Source of the DNA: Nemertoderma westbladi
Lineage: Eukaryota; Xenacoelomorpha; Nemertodermatida; Nemertodermatidae
Length of the DNA stretch: 64,000 nucleotides
NCBI GenBank assembly: GCA_032718475.1
Contig: JAUCBJ010000852.1
Location: forward strand, 18,907-82,906
Reading direction: 5' to 3'
Made by a program: the position numbers and the translations under genes. Positions 10,571 through 19,597 of the stretch are shown here, piece after piece. How positions within the stretch are numbered: the stretch's first letter is position 1; each line of letters starts with the position of its first letter. Below the pieces are notes generated by a model. It was not told the DNA's origin and searched no databases. It saw nothing but the letters and a program-made list of their open reading frames with translations.

Positions 10571-11136
10571 GTCACATTATTTCAGCGTCGTCTGCAGTAA
10601 TGTGTTTAAGGGTCACCTTGCAGAGGCAAGGTTTACACGCGTTATGGTTGGGTATATCCCCTTAAATAGACCTTTCGGGTTTCTAGCTTTTCTGGCTAGT
10701 CAGTTCTCTGTGTTCAACCAGAGGTCCGTGAATCGCACACATAAAGTATGAGTTTCGGGTTTAGTCTTTCAGTATTATCTAATACTAATTCTCCGAGGAG
10801 TTTCTGACTATGGATGTCAGTCCCTTTGTCTTCGAATATTATTTCTTTATATCGCTGTGTCACTAATCATTAAACACCAATGTAAGTCGGGCTGTTGCCT
10901 AATCTTAGAAGGTAATCCTTTGCGCTGTTCCTTAATATTTGAATGGTCAGTGCACAAATTAGCCCAAAGGCGGCCCGAAGGCTCCCTAAGGTTAACAGCC
11001 TGAGGGTGGATATCCCAGGAGAATATCCGGACCCTTTGTGCACCTAGCGACAGCCAAAAAGTTTCAATACTTGAAACACCGGATCGCGGCAAAACAATTT
11101 ATCTACACTTTTCAATAACAGCTGTAGCCATCAGGC
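10571..11136. other. Spacer upstream of the zinc-finger ORF with a strong hairpin
   Basis: Moderately GC-rich, unlike the surrounding AT-rich DNA, and likely the 5' untranslated region of the minus-strand zinc-finger element. At 11004-11034 the sequence GGGTGGATATCC pairs across a short loop with GGATAT..ACCC to make a stable stem. R2-group elements often carry a self-cleaving RNA at the 5' end; I cannot establish such a fold here. Confidence 0.4.
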
Positions 11137-11479
11137 CAATACGGTTACTGAAATTAGTAACTGGTTACTGAAATTAGTAACTGGGTACTGAAATTAGTAA
11201 CTGGGTACTGAAATTAGTAACTGGTTACTGAAATTAGTAACTGGGTACTGAAATTAGTAACTGGGTACTGAAATTAGTAACTGGGTACTGAAATTAGTAA
11301 CTGGTTACTGAAATTAGTAACTGAGGCCTACTAAAATTAGTATCCGGGTACTGAAATTAGTAACTGGTACTAAAATTAGTAACTGGGTACTAAAATTAGT
11401 AACTGGTTACTGAAATTAGTAACCGGATACTGAAATTAGTAACTGGTACTAAAATTAGTAACTGGGTACTAAACTGGGT
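11137..11479. repeat. 20-bp minisatellite (~17 copies)
   Basis: Tandem copies of GGTACTGAAATTAGTAACTG with GG/GT and GAAA/AAAA variants. The unit is itself an inverted repeat (GTTACT, gaaatt, AGTAAC). Read on the minus strand each unit contains TTACTAATTTCAG, a branchpoint-like plus acceptor-like string. It overlaps the last codons of the minus-strand frame ending at 11469. Confidence 0.93.
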
Positions 11480-11738
11480 ACTGGGTGCTTTGAGGGCCTT
11501 TGTGAGTATATTGAGGGGGTTGGGGTCTATCAGGCAGGTTGTTGTCATTGAGGTCACGTAATACACTATAGTAATTCCTGTCAGCTAGCTCAATTGTTTC
11601 TTTTGATGAGCGGACATTAGCATTGGTGGGGTTGCAATGGGCCTTGTCCTTGGATTGGCGGTGGTTAGTAGGGTTGCAGTGCGTCACATCTTCTGATGGA
11701 TGGTTGCTGTTGGAGTTACTGTGTCTCTGTCCCCACAT
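11469..11738 (-). CDS. Hypothetical, Asn/His/Ser-rich continuation of the coiled-coil ORF
   Basis: An 89-codon frame that overlaps the coiled-coil frame above it by ~23 bases in another phase. Low complexity (HSNSNSNHPSEDVTHCNPTN), with two HCNPTN copies, and it ends inside the 20-bp minisatellite. Either a frameshifted C-terminus of the upstream protein or a separate exon. No family recognised. Confidence 0.3.
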   Translation of the reverse strand: MWGQRHSNSNSNHPSEDVTHCNPTNHRQSKDKAHCNPTNANVRSSKETIELADRNYYSVLRDLNDNNLPDRPQPPQYTHKGPQSTQYPV

Positions 11739-12372
11739 TGTATGAGTTTGGGGTTTGGGTACATTCGTCTATTACTAGCCAAGTATTACTGAGTTCGTTG
11801 TCGTCTAGGAAGGGAGTTGTGGTCACTGTCGATTTGTTGCTGACATCTTTCACTGTGGTCTGATATTGCTGCATTTTGCGTTCGATCACGAGACGTGCAT
11901 GCCGCTCGTGCTGTAATTCGTCCGCTAGATTTTGGAAGCGTGTAGTTAGGTTGGCATAGTTAGCCTCAGATTTGCAAAGTCTTGTCTGTAAAACAGATAT
12001 AGTATTTATCATATCATTCCTGAGGTGGTCAAAGTCTGCTTTAAGGTCAGTGGTAGTGTGTGGTGTATTGTCGTGTTTTAGCCTTTTTTTGCAGTTTTCC
12101 GTAAAGTTGTTTTCATATTTGCATTTGTAGAGCTCAATAATGTCGTGTGCCATTTCAAGTGATGATGATCGTGACCTGAGATGCAGAGAGGCGCTGTTCA
12201 CGGGAGACATAAGAAATTTAGTGCTGTCAAACAGGTGTTCTCTTAGTTTATGTTGAATATCTATTGCAAACTTTGCTACTATGGCCCCAACATCCTTTCT
12301 TGGTCGCATAGCAGCGTCATGCAGGATAGAGTAGGGCTTAATAAGGGACAGTGGTGTGTTGTCTTCATCCAC
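11716..12372 (-). CDS. Hypothetical coiled-coil protein
   Basis: A 218-codon minus-strand frame beginning with a GTG-type codon at 12372. The frame is open upstream to about 12537, where a minus-strand acceptor-like CAATCAG precedes it, so the call may start too late and be an internal exon. Residues ~120-180 form a likely coiled coil (DFDHLRNDMINTISVLQTRL, then KSEANYANLTTRFQNLADEL). The C-terminus is acidic and Thr-rich. Given the mobile-element neighbourhood and the zinc-finger/Myb ORF ~1 kb downstream on the same strand, it could be a retroelement ORF1-like protein. No homology recognised. Confidence 0.4.
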   Translation of the reverse strand: MDEDNTPLSLIKPYSILHDAAMRPRKDVGAIVAKFAIDIQHKLREHLFDSTKFLMSPVNSASLHLRSRSSSLEMAHDIIELYKCKYENNFTENCKKRLKHDNTPHTTTDLKADFDHLRNDMINTISVLQTRLCKSEANYANLTTRFQNLADELQHERHARLVIERKMQQYQTTVKDVSNKSTVTTTPFLDDNELSNTWLVIDECTQTPNSYNVGTETQ

Positions 12373-12539
12373 ATTCGCTACACTGTGTGTATTGTATGGG
12401 GGGGATAATGTCTGATTATATATCTGAGGGATATCACTGGGTGCTGTATTATGGAATTCATCTATTATTTTTACCGATTTCAGAGTACTTTCCAGCCATG
12501 AGCGTAGTTTTACACTATTAGTGTGTACTGATTGTAATC

Positions 12540-13346
12540 ATGTAGAATCGGTAGTCTTGGCAAGGGCAAAAGTCTTCATCATTTATCAAATGTTTGTTAA
12601 CGAAATTAATCAATAATAGATTGAACAACGTTTCAATTGTAACAAATTTTTCTATATTATGGGAAATTGTGTCAAAATTTAGTTCCCAAAATATTAACTG
12701 GGGAGGTTTTCTTCTAAGTTTCTCCATTACATTTCTAATTTCGTCTCTAGCCGTTTTATTTAGACAACTACCAGAAACCGATGTTATTCAATTAACCTCA
12801 CGTCGTGATATTAAATTTAGATAGAACTCTTTCTAGATAAAATATATAGAAAATTCTAGAAAAAATAGAAATATCTATCATTTTTTTTTCAAAAAATACT
12901 AGCTATTAAAAAAACACACTAGCTACCATAAAAAAATATCTATTAAGGTTCTAGAACATTCACCAATATCCAAAAAAACACTATAAAGCAATATTATATT
13001 TTTTAATTTTCAAAAAATAGTAGCTAGTAAAAAAAACGAGCTACCATTAAAAAATTTATACTAAGGTTCTAGAACAATCACCAATGTTCTACAACATAAT
13101 AAAATGGCATAAAACACAATAAATTTACACAAATGTGCTGTATACATACATACTGTACTAGTACTGGTTATACATAATACTTGTACCAATATCACAAAAT
13201 TACTAGCTACCATCTTGCTGTCAAAAGGTCAAAAGGTCAAATATTTATTTCTAGAACATAAAACCACTTGGCACAGTAATAACTACTGAAATAATACAAT
13301 AGTATTCAAGTGCATGGTGGTGTTCTTATTTGATAAATAATAAACA
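12540..13346. other. AT-rich spacer with TTCTAGAA palindromes
   Basis: No gene. Two diverged direct copies of a ~115-bp block (about 12845-12960 and 12990-13080) share ACTAGCT, CTACCAT, AAAAATAT/TTTATA and AAGGTTCTAGAACA. The perfect 10-bp palindrome GTTCTAGAAC occurs near 12949 and 13066. A short TCAAAAGGTCAAAAGGTCAAA run lies near 13216. Confidence 0.5.
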
Positions 13347-15594
13347 TTGTTAGCAATAGCAAGAGGTTCAGATACAATGTTTTCCAAACTAGCCAATAAG
13401 GCCTTAGGTCCAATAGTTAATAACCTGTACGCTTATGTAGGCGCACCTCCTGTTCGAACCGGGACCTGTACGCGGTATGTTTTAAATACCGCGGTGCGAA
13501 CTCTAAAATATCATGGGACCAGCAACGATTCCCCTTATACCAGGACGACGGACTGGAAAGAGTTAAATCTCAATCACAACCTTATCAATTCTAAGGTAGA
13601 CCTAGACATTGTCCAGGGATGCGCCGCACTGTACCGAGAGGGACTAAAAACAGACCCCGACTCCCTGCTTGCGACCTGGGTGGATAAGTTAAGTATTCGG
13701 CGTGCTGATGAGCTCCAAAAGGGAAGAATGACATACTCCCCATTCTTAGACGTAAACATACCCGCTGCTGACGCATATCTTGAGACACATCAATTCCTCG
13801 AAAAGAACCTGGGGTACCCCATCGGTCCTAGCTATTTTGACCATATGCGTGCGACCTTAGCCGTATTATCGCTTCCCGTTGTATACTACCGAGTTAATAC
13901 AATCGGAGGATTTGTCCAGAAAGAATTCTCTCAAGAGCAATTGTGGAACCGTATTACAACACTATCTACCTTTATAAAGCAACTTGAAAGAGGTCAAAAA
14001 GACGCACGCTCTATCGCGTTGCCATGCATAATATTTCGCTTCTTCCAGTACGCAATTGAAGAACTGTCAAAGATTACCTTAGAAAAGCACGAGGGAAGTG
14101 CGTTGAAGGCCGGGACTGTCGACAAGGTGTCTAAAATCTATGGCAAAGTCACTGAGATCTCTGACAATCTATGCATGGTCATCACAGGTGATAACTCCAA
14201 GTGGAACGAGTGCGTCTCAATTCCCGCTTTAGTCCGGATTCTAATGACAATTTTTAAGAATTGCGACACACATAATTACCAGACACTAACAACTATCTGC
14301 TTGATGCTCGAAAATCTGTTTGAATCCAAGAGCCTGAGATTGGGGAAGGGGTTATCGGTAAAGGACAAAAATGGGGTGTTAACCAATGGCGCAATTACCA
14401 GGGAATTAATCAGGCTTTGTCCGGATGTACACAATATCGTAGATGGCTACCAGGACTTCATAAACGAAGAAGAGCAAACAATTTGGGTCCCCCCAGGGAT
14501 GGTGATGGGGATGCTCAATACTGGGTCTACGCTAGTGGGAATGGTCTGTTCACTTCCTGAATACCTTATGAAGATCCAAAGTAGTGACGACTTCGTTTCA
14601 ATATTGAAAGCAGAGTTAGTCGTAAAGGAGTACGCCAGGGAATGGATTAAAGCAAACCAACCGGACGATTGGCAAGAAATCTTGGAGAACCACCGGAAAG
14701 TTAAGTTCTTTTCAATGTGTCTAGCTGCTACTGCTACAAGCCTTTTTGAAAGAGCCTTAAGACCAATGATTCAATACCCAAAACCTACAGTATCGAGAAA
14801 GGGGATTACTGGGAATATAATTCTGTCCATAATTTAGGTAAATACCTGGGAAACTTCTCGACAGAGTTACCAACTCTACTCCCATTGGGTAAAAACCCAT
14901 CTGTGGATTTGGAATGCCTCGCTAAATCACTAAGAGAGAGTTGTCAGAAGGGGGCATTGGACCCTTGTTTGGTCCCAATCGCACTAGGTATTGTCGAGCG
15001 TAACTACAAACTAGATTACTTTGCCAATCCCAACCCGAGGGGCGTTGCTCACATGCGCGGCCCGGTTCTGAGTAAGCTATACGAAGAGACACCCAATCTG
15101 AGTGTTAATTCTACTCATCCTTGCCACGGTGGTCCCTTATTATGGTCCACTAGTACTCTTACTTGCAATCACTGGGCCTAGGATGGCATCTAGGCATATA
15201 CCCCGACTTATATATACAAAGGGTTATGAACCCCATCAATCCCACCAATTTTACTTCGGATAATAAAGACCTAGTATTGTTTTCGAGCAGTAAACGCAGC
15301 GAGGTTGAAGCTGAATTCTCTCCAGGATGCATGTCAATAGCTTTCAGGGACAATCGTAAATGTTTGAACACTACCCAAGGAAACCTTAGGATCAACCGTG
15401 CACGCAAATATAGAAGGTTCAACACCGGACTGGGGAAATGCGCAAGGGACGTAGCTATGTTTAACATGCAAAGTACAGCTTCAGTAGCCAAGACACTGTA
15501 TAATAGATACAGCGCTGTAAATGAACTGTCTGAGTTGACACCCGATGAGGGGAACGCATTAAATGAGTTAAAACAGATTTGTGATACATTGTGA
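13347..15594 (+). pseudogene. Endogenous viral element: PB1-like RNA polymerase (orthomyxo-like/articulavirus)
   Basis: Remains of the catalytic polymerase subunit of a segmented negative-strand RNA virus. In the first frame (13347-14837; first ATG 13377) polymerase motif A (TGDNSKWNE) is at residues ~280-288, motif B (GMVMGMLNTGSTL) at ~384-396 and motif C (SSDD) at ~412-415. SSDD together with GDN.KWNE is diagnostic of the PB1 group (Articulavirales). A conserved N-terminal block (YVGAPPVRTGTCTRY) is also present. The coding signal then passes into a second frame (to a stop at 15181) and a third (about 15163-15594). There are two breaks, near 14.8 kb and 15.16 kb, so no continuous protein is encoded. 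The total is ~735 codons, close to a full-length PB1. Base composition is more balanced than in the AT-rich flanks. A host copy, not an active virus. Confidence 0.9.
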
Positions 15595-15601
15595 ATATAT
15601 A

Positions 15602-15985
15602 TTAGGGTGCATCATTTGCCCCACGATTTTCAAAACTTTTATAGATTGTCTTGTACCTCGGCAAAATAGTTCCTTTTAATGAAAAAATCAAGTATGTGAA
15701 ATATTACCTCAAAATATTTATGTCTACCTGGTCCACCAACTTCATTAATAATGCCCCCTGTAGCGACACTTCGATGCGATTATAAGCTATAAGCAATTTT
15801 TGAGATAGCGAATATTTGGCACCCCTGTGTTAATGACTGAATGATATTAACTCAATAGATCCACAATTGTCGACTTAGTGGGGGTAGACACATTCAATTT
15901 AAGGATCGAGTGATCAGTTCTTGAGATATTACATAAGATGAATAGACTCTCACTCTCACAATGCAACATAACTACAGCAATGAAA
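15602..15985 (+). repeat. Left terminal inverted repeat
   Basis: Left arm of the transposon; pairs with 19270-19595. Inner boundary approximate, near GAAATGGGTAT, which is mirrored at ~19280. Confidence 0.75.
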
Positions 15986-16358
15986 TGGGTATTCATTAAA
16001 AGTAAAATGTAACATACTTATAATAGATCAAACAATCAAGAATTATGCTCTTTCAAACCACAATGGACCATTTAGATCCTTGAGTCCTAATCAATCAATT
16101 TTTACTTCATCTATTTATTGTGATACTTTAAAAATTTGAGTCAACTTGCTATATAATAATATAGTATTATATAATCAATGTTATGTTCATCATACTATTT
16201 CGATTATGATAAAAGTAAACTCAAAATTTCGGTTACAGAGACTACATTACTAAATCAACAACTGAATCAACAACTAGCTAATATATTCACTAATATATAG
16301 AAGCTGACAATAAAATGTTCATAATAATTGGATGAGTTCATGACAGTCCGTCTCTGAA

Positions 16359-18743
16359 TCATTTCTTTCCATACTGCTTCTTCCGCTTTCTTAAGTTCGG
16401 CATGGATTTACGATCCCTCTCCACTACTTGTAGTACATTCTGGAAATGTTCTTCTTTCTTTGCAGCCTCCAAAAAGTCGGAACTCAATTTGACACCCCTC
16501 TCTGAAATATCATTTAAATTATTGATGGCCTTTATATTTTCTAATGAGTTTTTATATACCTCCAGGGTCGACCAGTCATTCACATTGGTATTCAAGAAAG
16601 AGCTGTCTAGTTTCAAGAGATGAAATGTATACCATGAGTCTGGACCAACAAGATCTGGTAGTGTGGTTGATGGAGAAATGTCTGGAAATTTGGGTTTCCC
16701 ATAACTTGTTCCAAATCTATTCTGTGGAGCATTGGGTAGCTCTTTAGGTTTGATGTTCAACAGTGCATCAGCAAGCGCACGTTTCTCATGATTAGTCAGT
16801 TTGCTACTGAACAGAGCCAATGGTATATATTCTTCAGTGAGATACCAGAGGTGTCTATTCAGTGCTTTCAATGCACTACTTGACACCTGTGGGTTAAGTT
16901 CTGCATAAGAAACAATATTGCGATAAAGAATGAGATCATTGATAGGAGCATCAATCGTATGTCCACAGGAAAACCACCAGCTGCTATAAATCAAAGTGAC
17001 AAAGTTAGTAAATTCACGAAGCTTAGTCATCTGGTATTTGGATGCAATGGTTCCCTTTGGTAGAAGATTGATCTGTTTTTCCATCAAACACATCTTCAGA
17101 GCATACAGTAACTTGCTCATCCATCTAGCTTTGTGCATTGCACCAGGATATTTGAACTTGTATGGGTGTTCCTGATCCTTTCCAAGAAAAACTTCACAAA
17201 GTTTAGCAAATTCAGCATAGTCTTCCCTACAATACTCTGCTGTTGATTGTGATTGTAAGAGGACATCATTTTTCCAGTTATTAACAATAGTTGTGGTTTC
17301 TAAATTCTCAGACACAGAAAGACCAGACAATTGGTGAACATCATAATCACTTTCAAGCATCTGGAAATGTTTTTGAAATCGAACAAAAATCATGATCTCA
17401 GGAGATTGGGATACCTCAATGTATAAATCAGTGAACACCTGTGTTAATATGATCTCCCCTATGTGGTGGCGACACCCCGACCATAGAAGAGCTCGATCTA
17501 GTCTTTGCTGAACTGATATACAAGCTGCAGAAATGTGGCCAGTGTTACTTGATGTTGTATCAAAAACGAGGTTGACAATGGATTCCGTACACCCCCATTT
17601 ATCTAACAGTTCACCTGTTTTCTCAGATATGATAGAACCAGTGGTTTTATCTGACCCTGGTTTGTATGCTGGTACACCAAGCAGTTTTGTATCTGTACTT
17701 GTACCAACATAGACAGCAAGTCGCTCTTCTGCATCATACTTGTTTTGTAATGTTGGTAGGAGCTTGTTATCCCAATGAAGAGAAGCAAATTTCGGAGGAA
17801 CCCACTCACAACGTGTTGTTGTAGCAATCTCTTCATTCACTGTCCTACGGGCTTTATCAGCTGTCGCATATGATGTTGAGATTTTTGTCTTATCACCCCC
17901 TGAAACTTCAACAATAGCTTCAGTAAATGCAGCCTGCTGAGCTGGAGTCATTTTGATCCTTGTGGCTAAGGACACAATTTGTGGCGATTTCAGAATATCA
18001 TGAGGGATAAAAGCTTGTGTTCCAGTGAATTTGGTCCTGTGATGACTGCAATAAGTGGTAGTACTACTGCTTGGTTGGTCCGTGGCAGTACATCCCTCAT
18101 TGCTGCTTTCATCTGTGGAAGTGTCAATGTCTAGTAATGCACTCTGAGGATTATCTGCAATAGCCTGTGCATTTTTTAACCTTTTTTCACATATTTGATG
18201 GCGATCTTTAATTCGTTTCACTTTCGCAGCAAGGAGCTTATCAAAACTTCCCATGGTTGCCTGCCTGTCACCCATCATTGACTTCAGAAACTCTAAATCA
18301 TCTTTATTTTTAATTGTTTCTAAGGCATCTGTTGTCCACAGTTGGAAAGTTTTATCAAGTGTAAATTGTGCTGCCTGCAATCTTTCAATTATGGTTGTAT
18401 TGTTTCGACGTGATAATGGTATTTGCCGAAGTTTGGCATTTTCATCCATTAGTTTTATTATTTTCTGAGCCGCTTTCTTCTGGGTCATCATTGGAATATT
18501 AGCTTTGGAATAAAATACATTTATTTGACTTAAAACTGCCATAGCTGAATCCCACTTAAATGGTGTTGTTATTTTTTTTGACATGCCTTCTTGAATATGA
18601 TAGAGCATGCACCGCAATACTTGACGACATGTTGGTAAACGGCATCCTGTAATAACCTTGTCATTTATTGTTATCCCCTCTCCTAGACCATATATTTTAT
18701 TTGATTCGCGTGTCTGTGTAGTTGATTTCGAGCTTGTTGCCAT
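16359..18743 (-). CDS. Putative DDE transposase, intact 794 codons
   Basis: Single uninterrupted frame from ATG at 18743 to a stop at 16359. The N-terminal ~230 residues are helical with a Ser/Asp/Glu-rich linker (~205-230) and a CSHH at 232-235. The core shows LHWD (Asp 325), NLVFDTTSSNTG (Asp 395) and CRHHIGE (424-430); together they suggest an RNase H-fold catalytic domain with a CxxH element as in hAT-like transposases. The C-terminus is strongly basic (RKRKKQYGKK), a likely nuclear signal. Close relatives are repeat-encoded uncharacterised proteins in many invertebrates; I cannot name the superfamily. An intact frame against diverged TIRs means either recent activity or selection. The third catalytic acid is not assigned. 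Confidence 0.75.
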   Translation of the reverse strand: MATSSKSTTQTRESNKIYGLGEGITINDKVITGCRLPTCRQVLRCMLYHIQEGMSKKITTPFKWDSAMAVLSQINVFYSKANIPMMTQKKAAQKIIKLMDENAKLRQIPLSRRNNTTIIERLQAAQFTLDKTFQLWTTDALETIKNKDDLEFLKSMMGDRQATMGSFDKLLAAKVKRIKDRHQICEKRLKNAQAIADNPQSALLDIDTSTDESSNEGCTATDQPSSSTTTYCSHHRTKFTGTQAFIPHDILKSPQIVSLATRIKMTPAQQAAFTEAIVEVSGGDKTKISTSYATADKARRTVNEEIATTTRCEWVPPKFASLHWDNKLLPTLQNKYDAEERLAVYVGTSTDTKLLGVPAYKPGSDKTTGSIISEKTGELLDKWGCTESIVNLVFDTTSSNTGHISAACISVQQRLDRALLWSGCRHHIGEIILTQVFTDLYIEVSQSPEIMIFVRFQKHFQMLESDYDVHQLSGLSVSENLETTTIVNNWKNDVLLQSQSTAEYCREDYAEFAKLCEVFLGKDQEHPYKFKYPGAMHKARWMSKLLYALKMCLMEKQINLLPKGTIASKYQMTKLREFTNFVTLIYSSWWFSCGHTIDAPINDLILYRNIVSYAELNPQVSSSALKALNRHLWYLTEEYIPLALFSSKLTNHEKRALADALLNIKPKELPNAPQNRFGTSYGKPKFPDISPSTTLPDLVGPDSWYTFHLLKLDSSFLNTNVNDWSTLEVYKNSLENIKAINNLNDISERGVKLSSDFLEAAKKEEHFQNVLQVVERDRKSMPNLRKRKKQYGKK

Positions 18744-19269
18744 GTTTTAAAAACTAAATACTAAATATATAAGGCATAATTATAGTGTCCCAATATAATT
18801 TATTATCAAATTATACTTATGAGAATAATCAAAGTTTACATAGCCTATATCATTAGACACTGCTGGTACTGTCTGACTGTATTTTTAAAGTTTAATAAGC
18901 CAAATAAGACATACATAGACAAGGTAAGTGTGTACTGGAAACCAGTAAAATACTTATATCTTCTATACACTATTAGTTACCAAATAGGCCTAATATGTGA
19001 TCGTGACTGCCAGTGCAGCCAGAATTAGTCTACCAGGTGGACTGGACTGGACTGGATAGGTACTCATACATACATCAAGACAGAGTGACAAATTCAACAA
19101 AGCGATATTACCTCAAACTGCATTAATAATAGGCTCATTCAAACTGCAATGTGCAAGATGGTGGGTATAGGCGCCTTTAAAACAACATTAAAGTGATTAG
19201 ATCTTGATATATTGCATGCGCAGCTACTATATTGCTTTTGCACGAAGCAATGCCCTTATGTGAAGGTAT

Positions 19270-19595
19270 GCTGGTATACCCATTTCAACAATATATCGAG
19301 AACTAGACATACTCTTGTTTTGAATGTTTTTACCCCCACTAAATCGACCATTGCTGTTCTAATAAGTTACTATCACTAATGCAAGGATACCAAAAGTTGG
19401 TTATATCGAAAATTGCTAATTTGTAATGTCGCGTCAAATGTCGCTGAAGCGGTAATTACAAATGAAGTTGGTGGACCAGGTAAATATTATTTATTTGCCA
19501 AAATACTTCACATGCATTATTTTCCCATCAAAATGAACTATTTATGAGAGGTACAAGACAATCCATGATGTAAGGGGCAAATGATGCACCCTAAT
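19270..19595 (-). repeat. Right terminal inverted repeat
   Basis: Right arm of the transposon, reverse complement of 15602-15985 with substitutions and small gaps; ends GGGGCAAATGATGCACCCTA. Confidence 0.75.
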
Positions 19596-19597
19596 AA

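Larger units (their letters stand above)
15602..19595 (-). mobile_element. DNA transposon with ~330-bp terminal inverted repeats
   Basis: Starts TTAGGGTGCATCATTTGCCC and ends with the reverse complement. The similarity continues inward for ~330 bp at ~70-80% identity, with well-kept blocks such as ACCTGGTCCACCAACTTCAT and TAGTGGGGGTA. A TA on both outer sides (15600-15601 and 19596-19597) is compatible with a 2-bp duplication but the AT-rich flanks make this ambiguous. It encloses one intact transposase-like gene on the minus strand. The left end is 7 bp after the last stop codon of the viral element, and the right end abuts the 16-bp satellite. Confidence 0.85.

Noticed and set aside
16359..18743. 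Host gene instead of a transposase
   Set aside because: It is enclosed by matching terminal inverted repeats, is intronless, and carries DDE-type core motifs.
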